The notes beneath the pieces were generated by a model. That model saw only the letters and a program-made list of their open reading frames with translations. It was not told the origin of the DNA and did not search any database. From Ficedula albicollis (Eukaryota; Chordata; Aves; Passeriformes; Muscicapidae), in assembly GCF_000247815.1 (NCBI RefSeq), contig NC_021674.1:34940612-35004611 (forward strand): a stretch of 64,000 nt of DNA. The letters are read 5' to 3'. Shown here piece by piece: positions 37,500 to 49,080 of this stretch (position 1 is the stretch's first letter; the number at the start of each line of letters is the position of its first letter). A program made the translations under genes and the position numbers.

Positions 37500-39231
37500 C
37501 TCATCTGCTGGGAGCAGAGCTCCTCTTTCCTCAGTGCCTGCAGCCCTCAGTGCTGTTTGCCCGCTGGTGTGTGGAGGCAGATCACTCTTACAGGCAGTGG
37601 TTCTCTTCCTCTCCATCTGCTTGCTCACTGAGAAACAGGAGGAGAGCCTGATTTCAGCCTAATCTGATTTTACAACACTCCATCTCTTAAGATAATGCAC
37701 TGAAGGGTCCTTTCCACTAGAACTGGCATGCATGGGGAAAGCATGGAATTCCATAGATTTGGACACAAAGGGATAGTAGGAGAGAGAAAACATTGAATAT
37801 TTTCATGGTTTAGTTCACTATTTTAACTCAATTTGGAAATAAAACATTTTTGTGTTTTAGAGCTGTTTGTTCTTTGTAAAAGGCATGAAAGTGGCTAACA
37901 ACTGTTTGGAAAAGATTTTCTGTTGGGAAAACAGAAGCTCTGCAAATCAATGTATCTCCAGGGAAAGATCAATTTTTATGAAATTTTCCCATCATGATAA
38001 TATAAATTAAATACTTTGTGTTTACATTAATTTCTGCTTCCAGTTAGACCAACAGTGTGCCTGATAGCACTTGCAACCAGAAAATACTCCTCCTTATTCT
38101 CCCTAATGAGCCAAGCTTTTTGTTTGATCTGCATCTCCCTCATGCACCAGAGTTTTGCATTGATGATGATTTGCTCTGATGAATCCCCAGAGTTTCCACG
38201 CAACTCAGAAATGGGAATGGAAGTGAAATCAAGAACCACATTACAAATATTCATTAAAGAAGCCAAGATATAGTGATAACAAAGTCAAGCTGAGCTAGAT
38301 GTGCTGATATTGCTAGTTACCTTTGATTTTATATAATTTAATTTTGAAAAAGCTCTAAAATTCTTGATTGCTTGTTCTGAATCAGGTTTGTATTTAGGTG
38401 TAGTTATATTTTCCTTAGATATTTTTGACTGCTAACAGAAGAATCAGCAAAAGAGTGAGAGGGAGAATAAGTTCTGCAAATGGTATGGCAAGAAGTGCAA
38501 GGAACACAGCATGGCAAAGCCCTGATCAAGCACAGAAGGATAAAGAATTAAAGGAAAAACATGGAAAGACAAAACTTGGTTGACTTCAGAAGAAGTTTGC
38601 TTGTGAGTGTCTTTCAAACTGTGTTGTGCACCACTGTCCTGCCTGATGTTGCCATGGAAGAGGGAAGCTTCTCACATTAATATTTTTGACACCAACACAG
38701 TGGGATTTCCTGAAAGAATAGAGACAGCTACTGAAATCCTCTTTCACCTGATCCTAAGGTGGCCCTTCTTAAGGGCTCACAATGGACAAGGAAGGGGACT
38801 TTGGGTGAAAAGACATCATCCCTTTCAGGAGCCATGCAGACACCCCTTTCTGGCAGAAGAGGTATGACAAGCCATGTCTGGGAAGGTGATCAATGGTATA
38901 CAATGGTATATAACGATCATATAAAGGTGTATAATGATCATCTGGTTACCTCCATGGGTCTGCACCATCTAGATAAACTAGTTCTTGGGAGCAGAGGCTG
39001 CCAGGGTGAAGTACAGGCTTTCTGTGATTCTCAGGCATGGAGATTGCTGCTAATTGGAAAAACCTAGGGGTATGGAGGGTGGTGTCCTTCTTTTTCTGTG
39101 TTATAATATAGTCACTCTCTCATGCATAATCTCTCTGCCTTAATTAGGAATACTTCCTAATCCATATTTCTCTAATATCTTTCTTGTTTAAATTCTAGTT
39201 TTATGATGTGTTTTTCCTCTGTTTTAATTAG
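37500..39231. other. Non-coding sequence, nothing recognised
   Basis: Unique AT-rich DNA. A cluster of short repeats (GTATA and GATCAT words) lies at 38888-38945. No gene or transposon recognised. Confidence 0.5.
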
Positions 39232-39426
39232 AAAATGTGATAAAGCTATTCAGTGAAGTGGAGAACGAGGCCTTATCAAATGAAAACTTGCAAAAGCTGC
39301 TTTATGACAGAGACAGCTTGAGGAGTGATAAAATAATAATGCAAGTTCTTTCTTTATCGACAGGCCAGACTTACCAGCACACCCCAGACACATCACTCCT
39401 CAACAGCCACACAAAACAGCTGTAAA
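39232..39426 (+). other. Candidate terminal coding exon
   Basis: A pyrimidine-rich stretch (TTTTTCCTCTGTTTTAATTAG, ending 39231) is followed by a frame that is open from the acceptor and ends TAA at 39424-39426. The frame is closed upstream by a TAA at 39225-39227, so it opens just where splicing would begin. The peptide includes KLFSEVENEALSNENLQKLL, charged and helix-prone, more protein-like than the surrounding frames. I recognise no family and see no polyadenylation signal close by. Chance remains likely. Confidence 0.25.
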
Positions 39427-39464
39427 CCTGGATTAACCAGGCTGTTAAATCGAGTTTACAGCTG
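39417..39464. repeat. Compound inverted repeat (cruciform-capable)
   Basis: CAGCTGTAAAC at 39417-39427 is matched by its exact reverse complement GTTTACAGCTG at 39454-39464. Inside lies a second inverted repeat, CCTGG (39427-39431) and CCAGG (39437-39441) around ATTAA. It overlaps the stop codon of the candidate exon. Confidence 0.85.
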
Positions 39465-39654
39465 CTTTGCATCACCAGAATGGCCCAAAGCAGGCAGCAC
39501 ATACCAGTGAATATGGGCCTAATTGTACACTAATGAACGATGAAGTAGTTTAGGATGCAGTATTCACTTTGGCAGAATGAAAAGGAAATTTTTATGTAGA
39601 GCAGATACGTTAGAATTTATCCTGGCTTTGCTCAAGGGGAAAAATTCATCCTCT

Positions 39655-39892
39655 TTTATTCTGAATGGATTATAATTAAGAAAAGAATCAGAGACAAATT
39701 ATTCAAAGTTAGAAATTTGAAAGTTAGAAATCTCTTTCCAGATATATAAATGCCTATTCAGGCTGGAGTTACATTTATTCTGAATGGATTATAATTAAGA
39801 AAAGAATCAGAGACAAATTATTCAAAGTTAGAAATTTGAAAGTTAGAAATCTCTTTCCAGATATATAAATGCCTACTCAGGCTGGAGTTACA
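39655..39892. repeat. 119-bp tandem duplication
   Basis: Copies 39655-39773 and 39774-39892 differ at one position that I can see (CCTATTCAGG against CCTACTCAGG). Within each unit a shorter AAAGTTAGAAAT motif is itself repeated 18 bp apart. No coding content. Confidence 0.95.
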
Positions 39893-40561
39893 AGTGGAAT
39901 TCATAGTTTAATTATAAAATAGCAGTCAAGAAAAATGCTTAGGTAAGCATGTGTTTCCATTAGGGAAGAAAAATCATTACAGAAAATAAGATTAAAAGTT
40001 AGTGTTGCAAATCTCATTGTCTGTATAACTTCATTAATGCTGGATAACTACTGTATAATTAGCACAGCGATCATTGTAGAAATCTGTTAAAATAGTTGAA
40101 ATTAAGTCCACCTGCTTAGTAGGTAGTTATCTTAAAAACAACCCCAAAGATCAGAGTTTTTTTCAGTGCTTTAAGACACTGTTTTTTCACTGTAAATAAG
40201 GTTTACAGCCTTAAGGCAGTCACCTTGCTGGGAATCCAACTTCGATATAATTTGACAATCACAGAAAGCATAAAAACTCCACATGACTGGTTCTCATTTG
40301 TATGTGCAATGAATCATGCTATAATTGCAGGGAAAATCTGGGATGGGACAACTCAGGAGTAGAGTAGCACATTTTCTTTTCCTCTTCACCTTCCCAAGCC
40401 TTCACATGATCCGGAGACTTGGACCCTCAGTAGTGAAGATGCCTGGATCACACATCCCTCCAGGATGTTCCACCTGCCAAACACCATGTGAAATGTGCCA
40501 GTAAAATACTAACATCCACTTTGGAAACACATTATCTCAAGAGAGATAAAAAATACCAGTT
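39893..40561. other. AT-rich sequence, nothing recognised
   Basis: Unique DNA between the 119-bp duplication and the second homopolymer block. Confidence 0.55.
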
Positions 40562-40579
40562 AAAAAAAAAAAAAAAAAA

Positions 40580-40667
<88 letters not shown>

Positions 40668-40689
40668 AGAAAAAAAAAAAAAAAAAAAA
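40562..40689. repeat. Homopolymer block A20-C86-AG-A20
   Basis: Positions 40562-40581 are 20 A, 40582-40667 are 86 C, then AG, then 20 A at 40670-40689 followed by G. As in the T/C block near the start of the window, the flanking runs are equal in length. The lysine-proline-lysine frame across it is an artefact of translation. Read on the minus strand the order is T20-CT-G86-T20. Confidence 0.93.
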
Positions 40690-43600
40690 GAAAATCTGGT
40701 CTTTAGGTTGTAAAATATTTAACTTTTTTCATTCCTGAGTGCTGAGCATCCCACACAGTTTCAGTGATAATAATAGCAGTAACAATAATAAGAGGAAATC
40801 CAAATCTGAAACAGAGGGCAGAGCTGAACTCAAAATACTAGAGGTATTATGAAAATTATGCACCTACAAGGCACAACTTAGGAAATCAAACTTAACCAGT
40901 GGGAATAGAAAAAAGGCAAAAAAACTCATTTAAAAAAAAAAGAAAAATATATTCAGAATTGTCTTTTGTTCCTGAAACTACAAAAGTAAATGATGAATCA
41001 GATTGTGGCATGTCATTAGAAGGAAATGTCTCTTCCCTGTGAAAATGGTTTTTATCCAATTCAAAAATACAATTTTCATGTTGTATTTAATGGAGATCTC
41101 ACTTCTAAGGGAAAAAACATGCACAAAAAATACATTTCCAGGGCCAATATAAAGCCTTTTGATGAAAGGGACTACTTCAAGCATGCAGAAAGCTTGTGGA
41201 CACATACATAAAAGACAATATTCAGATGGCATTCCAACAATAATAGAAGATGTTGTTTTAAAAGATGCACGCTACGAGTGCTTCCCTTTCTTGCACTGCC
41301 CAAGGGATGATAATTATTATTATAATTATATATTTATTATAATAAATCCAGTCAAGTCCAAATGGAAAGATTCTGCTAACATATATGTGCAATTCTCTGA
41401 CCATAACCCCACAGGAAGTATATTGCTGCAAGTCCTTACAGACCAGTCTCTCAGCTTGCATAAAATTTTGTCACCACCTTGATCTTTAAAGAATGAGCCC
41501 AGATTACACACAAAGAGGATCTGGACCTTTATCTATTGTGACTATCTGTCTCTTTTAGTGCTTCATTATTATCTGCATAGATGAGCAGATTAACTGAGTA
41601 TCTCTGTCTGGGAGGACAAACCTACTTGTATCTGATATCTAGGAGGAAGGGTGGATGTTTTTCTGGATGCCTGCTCCCAGAGACTAGATTGGTTTATGGA
41701 GGAGTCTTCTGCCTCTCATTTAGGGGACAGTTAATTTTGGGTCAGATTGCAGGTGTTTTGGGAACAGTTTGCCTTCTGGAAGTAGGATCTCAACATGACA
41801 GACAGGGAACAAAAGGGGAAAAAAGAGGAAATAGATTACAGGGTGCTAGTTCTCTCCCAAAATAGATCTAGGTAGCCGTGGCTTCCAGGCAGGGGCAGCC
41901 ACAATTTGAGCTGCCCACAAAAGGCTGAGCTCTACTTCACTGCTCAATGGGGCAAAAGAGTGACCCAAGCCTGATGTGCACTGGATGCTCACTAACTCCA
42001 TCTCCTGCCACCCAGGGCATTGAGGAAAAACGAGCACATGTCACTCTGGGTTTATCCCTGCATGTGCTTTCATGGAAACGTGTCCTGGGGGATAGGGGAT
42101 GCTCATCCCCTGCTATAACAGCAGGCACTTATGCATTTGTGCAAGTGCATTGCTACCAGATGGGGCTCTCACTCCAACCATTCTCCACTTAATCCATATT
42201 CTTAAAGAACATTCAGCATTGAGTAAGGCACTGAAATATTTTAGGATCTGTGTGTCTGTTGGGGTCAAGATGGGTCAGGGTGAACCTTACGCAGATTTAA
42301 AATAGCTGGGAGGGCATTTACTCCGAGTGCACAGGACAGCAACCAGCTATTCCCTCCCTTGGTTTACCTTCTTTAAAGAAGTTGTTTTGCACACATCCAT
42401 CACATGTGAATGTAAATCTCTAAACTCATCTCTGAACTGTCTGAAAGTGGCCCTTTGTGGGATCAGATCACTGGATAACTCATCTGATCTGGTACCATAT
42501 TTCATGTGTTATAACTAGCACATTTGGTTTGTTCACACAAATGCTATGTCTGATCTTCAGCTTATCGTCTTGAAATGGGTTGTAAAGTGGAAAAATAATG
42601 GAAAGGAAAAAATGCATTTCTTACACTATTTTGCTACAATCATTCTTGTTTAAAGATAACCTTTTGTTAAAACACTACATATAAAGAAACTTGGGACGAG
42701 CTTTGAGGGGTTTTTTTCTTCATTTTATGATCAATTACTTTCTTTAAAAACAAGATTGTCTAATAGTTCAGCTTCTATGGAAAAGCACAGTTGTCAATCT
42801 AGTCGAGTTTCTGATAAAAGCAAGCAAGCAGGTTAACTGCAGTGAAGAGATTTCTCTCATAAATGAAACATTGTATGTGTTTCAGGTACCAAAAATCCCT
42901 GCATTATGCTCTTTTATCCATGGCCTGAAAGTTAGGTACACTTAGGAAGGAAAGTCCTCCTGAACTGCCATGTCAATACTCTGAATGCCACATAATGAGA
43001 CCTAAAATATTTGGGTTGGGTTTTGTCGCAGAATAATTAAAAATAATAATTAAACAATTAATATTCTTAATTCATAAGAAAAAAACAAGGAAGGATCACT
43101 CTTTTCTTAATATGCATTTGTTTGCTATATAAAGCATGATTTATGAATAAGAAGATGTTGGATTGTATTCCATTATATACATAATCCATGGACTCTGGTT
43201 ATTGTTACATCCAAGTGAGTTCTGAAAAAGCAATGCATCCATGTTTTCTGTATATTCTCTATAAATATGCATCTGTGTTTAGACAGGCAGATATATATAT
43301 GTGTGTTTCTACAGACATCTCTACACTGAAAAAAAATGAAGGAAATGTACCAAAACAGTGAGAAATATATCTGGAAAAGAAATAGCCAGAACATATGTTT
43401 CCCACTTGAACAACCTGGAGACCATTGGAGTTTCTTGTCGAGTTCCTACTCCAATTTGCCTCCAGAGCACAGGATGGACACCTCTGTCCTCTACCAGGTG
43501 CTGGCAGAGATTGGACATCTCCTGTCACTAGATCCGTAATGCTGAGGAACCCCAGCAGAGTGACAACAATCCCCTCTATACTTAGCATGTCTTGGGCAGA

Positions 43601-44578
43601 TCTGTGGAGACAGGGAGCAGTACTGAAAGCCACAAAAACAGGCCATGGTAGATAAAATAGCATTTTTGGACTATATGCTTCTAAATTTCAGCTTAAATAT
43701 CAGCCTCACAGCTGCAAAACTCTCTGTCTCAGGCCCTTCTAGGGCTAGAAGTGGATCCTGAGTGTCTTTGGTATTATCTCCTTCCTGTTATAGGAAATAT
43801 CCTCCTCCCGTTCTTGAGATCTACAGGTTATGCAACTCTTACACAAAAAGAATTTGACCATTTTCCAGGACTCTTGCTTGGTCTTCTGACACTAGGACTA
43901 CTATATCTTTAGGGAGAAATATAGGTGTTTGCTCAGGAAAGGAAATAAATATGTGGAAGGTTAGACTCCGACAAAGAGGAAAAAAGACATCAGTTTGAAC
44001 CTGCTCAAAAGTTTGGGCATTGACTAAAGTTTCTGGAGAAGACAGTAGCAGGCAGATGAACTACTTGAAACCACTATATTAACATTTCTAACTGAAAAGG
44101 TCTCACCTACTTGACTTCCTAGTGATAGATGAAATCACATAACACATACATTAGAAATGTATGTGGAAATGTGTATCAATCAAAAAGCAGTGGAAATTTT
44201 CCAACCTTTTGTCTTTCTCTGTTACAGCAAGAGACAACAGAGAAATGAGGCAATCTATCACAGCTTGTACACTGAGAGTCCTAAGGCTTGCAGGATGCTC
44301 TGTAATTTGTGATTTGACCTCTTGGTACCTTTCTCTTGCTGAGGTTCTCACAGAAAAAAATTATGTGCCAATGAAGAGTGACACAAGATTCATCTTGTTT
44401 GACTGGCTAGGTCACAACAACAGTTTGGGTTATTCTATAGCCATATGTGATGTCTGGGAAAGATATAGTGAGGCTCTGTGGAATTACTTCCTACAAACAT
44501 CACCAGGAAAGCCACAAAACACACCTAGGTCTACCAGATGGAGGATCTGGTGATCCATAATACAGCAGCAAGCACAAC
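40690..44578. other. Non-coding sequence, nothing recognised
   Basis: Unique DNA with an AT stretch at 41308-41346 and a moderately GC-rich part at about 41640-42310. Open frames up to 134 codons (minus strand, 43259-43663) and 130 codons (plus strand, 44161-44553) match nothing I recognise and lack supporting splice or transposon context. Confidence 0.5.
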
Positions 44579-44701
44579 AACATAAATATCTTGGATTAAG
44601 GAAGAAAAAAACAATCTGAATAACCGTGGGTAGCACCCTTAACATAAATATCTTGGATTAAGGAAGAAAAAACCAATCTGAATAACCGTGGGTAGCATCC
44701 T
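44579..44701. repeat. 62-bp tandem duplication
   Basis: Units start AACATAAATATCTTGG at 44579 and 44641, with about two differences (an A/C in the A-run and CACCC against CATCC). A second, unrelated duplication begins 15 bp downstream. Confidence 0.94.
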
Positions 44702-44715
44702 GCACTGTAATTGTG

Positions 44716-44851
44716 TCCACTGCACTGCTCCAGTACATGCAACACAAGTGGTGCTACAAGACTAATGCCATCATTTCCATGCCTCCACTGCACTGCTCCA
44801 GTACATGCAACACAAATGGTGCTACAAGATTAATGCCATCATTTCCATGCC
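44716..44851. repeat. 68-bp tandem duplication
   Basis: Units start TCCACTGCACTGCTCC at 44716 and 44784; they differ at about two sites (CAAGTGG/CAAATGG and AGACT/AGATT). The short minus-strand frame here reflects the repeat. Confidence 0.94.
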
Positions 44852-47467
44852 TTCCACTTGGCTGCTAGAGGAGAAATGGTGAAATTCAACAACCAGGACA
44901 GACTGGCCTTGGGTCTGGCTAGTCCTGAGTTCCTCACTGGGTGTGCTGAGCTCCTTGGCTGGTGCTGGTTTGGCCTGCAAAGTGCTGCAATATCCTCTGA
45001 GCCAAGGCACTCACTGCTGGCTAGATTCAAGAGTTGGGAGTACATGTTTGTGCACCTGTCCATTCAGCATCCTCTGCACCTGCATCTCCTACTAGCTCAT
45101 TACTGTTGCTTAGTCAACCCTTTGTTATCCCTGGACAGCAATCCCTTGTGGGCCAGCCTCTTGCCAGGGCATCTTAGAGGCATTCTAGAGATCTGGTAGC
45201 CCTCTGATAACAACAATCTTCATGGTGTTGTGTAAGCCTGAGACGTAGATTGCAAGAGATATTTGCTTACACACTGGGGAGGCAGAGGAGGGAACCACAC
45301 AGGGATAATGTGCTCTTATCTGGCCACCTTTGCTCTTCCTAGCAGGTCATGTATTTATTTTCTGGATACAGCAGTACATAATGGGTCCTGCCACATCCAG
45401 CAGTGATACCCTGCCCTCACACACACACACTCTCACCTCACTCACTGCTCTGCTATTTACTTCTGATTTATGGGCTGCTGGCAATCCACATGGAATGGGA
45501 TTGGAAATCCTGCACTGAGTGAATTAATTATAGACCACTAGATTTATAGGCCACCTACTGTATTTAAAAATAATTGAACTGTGAAATTATTAAGTTAATT
45601 GACAATTTCTTTAAGTTTGAGGGTTAGGTAATTACTAATGGCAATTATGGAAGAACAAGAGTATATTAAGCAGCACTGGCAAGAATAAAAATTTCTGGTA
45701 TTTCCGTTTGTATTTTTAACTTTTTTTACCTTCAGTATGTATGAGCTCTCATCAAACCAATGAATCCAAACAAGGTATGAATCTTCAAGAAGGAAAAATT
45801 AAAATAGTATCAAATGTATTAGAAAAATATATTCATTTCTGAGAAAGCAATACTGAAAATCAGGCTAATAATGAAATAAGAAATATTGGGGAAATAGACA
45901 AAAGTGGGAAATTGCAAATGCTAAAGAAAATATTTGTGTTAAAATAGTTGTATGACAAACATGGAGACATACATTGAGAAATTCAGTGCATCATTTGTAG
46001 AAAGACATTTTAATAATACAGGATGGGGCAAAGAAGATCATTCATACAGTGGCCTGTAATGAAATCCATTATTCTGGTCACTATAAGAAAAATGACAATA
46101 GCATTTTAAGGAGAAAAAATAATTTGAAAAGCTCAGATGATCTTTAACTGTAACAAAGGACTGAGTACTGAAATCACAAATATACTCAGCTAAAATAGTG
46201 CACACACAGAAAATATTGACACAGAGCTGTGTTTTCTTCTCCTTTGTATTTCACCAAACAAAACTGGTGACATTTCTGACTCTCAGACATATTTACTGTG
46301 CAGTGAAAACTATGGAAGAAGTCTCCTAAATGTCACGTCAAAAAAAAAACCCAGGTAATTGCACTTCCTTGAGAAGACAAAACCTTGGTCATTGGTGACA
46401 CGCTAGCATTTCAGGGGCACAGAAAGGGAATGTACAGAAAAATTTTATCAGCACATCCTTTAGACAAAGTGTTTGCATTCAATTATGTCAACAACAGGCT
46501 TCCCATCTGCTTCAGGAGGAAGAAGAGATTAATAAAACTGACTTTACCAGGACAGAGCTCATCCCCAGCTCCCACTCCTGTTGTGCAGGGGCAGACTGCA
46601 GCAGGGTCCATTTGGCTCACCAGCCACTTGCCCCAGCACCCTGTGCTGGTGGTGATCCTCAGGGACATGGCAAGGTCACAGCTGTCCTTCTGACCCTGCT
46701 CTTCCACTCTCTTTCTTCCAAGTCCATTTATCACTGGCCAGTGCAGATGGCCCCCTGCCCCCTGTTAAATCTCCTCATCTTACTCCAGTATTTTTAACAG
46801 CATCTCTAGCCAGAGTCTCCACTTGACAGTATCACAAAAGTCTTGTTGACCAGCTTGAGAGCAGAGCTAGCCAAAACTCAGAGCTTTGTATTTATATGAA
46901 ACAGTAATATTTTGCAAAACAAAACAAAAAAAAATCCAAACTGTAGTGAATTACAGAAATAATGCCTGTGTAGCATAGATTTCCCTTTCAAATTACCTCA
47001 AGTTTCATTCAGCACTTCCAAAAAAATTTCTAGTTTCTTTTTTCATGTTTACATTGATTTTATACAGTTTTGCAACATCAACTGTGGGCGCACACTGCAT
47101 GCTGTATGTTTATTTTACAGTTAAATTATCAAAAGGCTTTATATGTAATGATATCGTAATATCATGATATAATTATATCGTGTATATAATAATGATTTAC
47201 CATTTTCTTTTCAGGCTAAAAGTATCTTCTGCCTGAGTTGCATTGGCATCTTGTGTGATAATCAAAGCTCTTTCCCTAAGAAAAACCTTTTCAAGGATAG
47301 TTTCCTAATAGCCTGCAAAATTTCATTTATCCTGTCAAGTAATTATTCACAGAACTAGCACCATGAAGTCAATGTGACATGATGAAAGGGAGAAATGATG
47401 GTCACATCTGGGTCACATCTCCCTAGTGATTTGAAAAAGCCTGATATTTGGAGCCCCTTCTTTGGTT
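44852..47467. other. AT-rich sequence, nothing recognised
   Basis: Unique DNA with a short CA run near 45418 and a palindromic AT stretch around 47143-47190 (GATATC, ATATCATGATAT). No gene or transposon recognised. Confidence 0.5.
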
Positions 47468-47561
47468 ACCAGGCTGAGCAGGAGCAGAAGGTCTTCAGCA
47501 GCATTAGGAGCAGTACCAGGCTGAGCAGGAGCAGAAGGTCTTCAGCAGCGTTGGGAGCACT
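47468..47561. repeat. 47-bp tandem duplication
   Basis: Units start ACCAGGCTGAGCAGGAGCAG at 47468 and 47515 and differ at about three positions toward the 3' end. Confidence 0.94.
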
Positions 47562-48857
47562 CAGTGTCTCCCAGGGTCAGCCCTCCCAGCTCAAGAAGGA
47601 GTCAGGTATCTCTTGATGTACCTGAAAGAGGTTCCTTAACACTTCCTTATAACAAAATCCTAAAACTGAAGTAGATTGTGAAAACCCTATCATAAACAGT
47701 AAACTATATAGAACAGTGTAAATTGACTAGTCATGGGGAAAAAAAACCCTTCACCTAACAAGAGAGCACCCAGGAAAATTGATTGTTATCCTAACTTCAG
47801 AAACTTACCGTGCAGCCTGTGAATTGTTTGTACAGCTCCTTGGCATGGTGTTATTAAAAAGCAAAACCAGGAGAAATGTCCTCATAAACACTTGCATGCT
47901 TGTATGGTATTATTAGAATACACTTTTGGAGCAGAAATTTCACTGTGGAAGTACATAGCATTATTTTCTGATTTTTTTATTATTATTTTCATCTTTTGTG
48001 CATTTTTTACCATATATTATGCATGTTTACTTTCCCCACTGGTGCATAACAATGGTAATGGCTGATCTGTCCAGTACAGCCAGCAGCCTGTGCAAAATTT
48101 CACAGAAACAATTTTGGTGTGCATTGAAGGACGAATAGAGGTATTACAGATGTTTGAATGTGATTTATCTTCATTTTATCTCTTAAAGAAATTCAAATAC
48201 CCTTTCTGTCTAGCATGATAATTTGTTTAGTGTAATGTGCATTTGGTAATGATAACAAGGGAGACATGTTTCACCTAAGGTACTGCCCCCTGCACTTAAA
48301 AGAGTTGACTCTTTAAAGTGTGCTTGTATAAACTGAGAATTTAAACTTCCAGTCCATGTGAACAGCTCCTCTGATACTGTGTTTGCATTAGAGGAAAACT
48401 TTTAGGATATCCCTAGGAAACTAATCCCCAGGAGGGCTGAAATTCAGAGGAAGTTAATATGCCTGCACCTTTGATCCACACTCCACACAGTAAAGCCAGA
48501 CAGGATTATGTCAAAGCCTTTAACAAAAATACTTGGGGAATTCTAAGCCCAGAAGTATCTGCAATACTTTAAAATCCAGGATCCTTTTCATTAGGTCTTC
48601 TTTTGTATACACATACAATACTTATACACATACAAGTCAGTTTGCAGGGATGACAGGAGTAAATGTCACTAAAAGTCTCTGTGTAGCCTTCATGCTCTGC
48701 CATGTAGCAGACTCAGCTGAAGTATGTCAAAGTAAGAGTTAATTTAAGGAAAAGAAGTATGTTTTCACTTCCTTATCTTTGTCTGTCTCCCTAAAATTAC
48801 TAAATATACTGCAAGTTTAAAATTTTAACCATGATTTGTTCATATGCTGCTTTCCTT
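47562..48857. other. Non-coding sequence, possible conserved element
   Basis: Unique AT-rich DNA. The part 48060-48420 contains many AT-core words and ordinary-complexity sequence of the kind seen in vertebrate conserved non-coding elements; this is an impression, not evidence of conservation. Confidence 0.4.
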
Positions 48858-48905
48858 GATTTTTCAAGGCTAGAGAACTTAAGTATAAAAAAGCCTTGAA
48901 AAATC
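48858..48905. repeat. 14-bp perfect inverted repeat (hairpin)
   Basis: GATTTTTCAAGGCT at 48858-48871 is exactly matched by AGCCTTGAAAAATC at 48892-48905 around a 20-nt spacer. Pairing does not extend beyond the 14 bp, so it is shorter than a typical microRNA precursor stem. Confidence 0.9.
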
Positions 48906-48942
48906 CGTCTGAACTAAATTCTTTTGCAAAAATTTGGTTCAC

Positions 48943-49080
48943 TCACATAGCACCAAAATACAAGGCATAATTTGCTGTTTATTGACAGTCAGCTCAGTGT
49001 CTGCACAATAATCACATAGCACCAAAATACAAGGCATAATTTGTTGTTTACTGACATTCAGCTCAGTGTCTGCACAATAG
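48943..49080. repeat. 69-bp tandem duplication
   Basis: Units start TCACATAGCACCAAAATAC at 48943 and 49012, differing at about three positions, so this is an older copy pair than the 539-bp or 39-bp ones. Confidence 0.94.

Noticed and set aside
43259..43663. 134-codon minus-strand frame
   Set aside because: No motif that I can name; no splice or retroviral landmarks nearby; likely chance in moderately GC-rich DNA.
44579..44851. Repeats resembling a CRISPR array
   Set aside because: There are two different two-copy tandem duplications without regular spacers, in a vertebrate genome.
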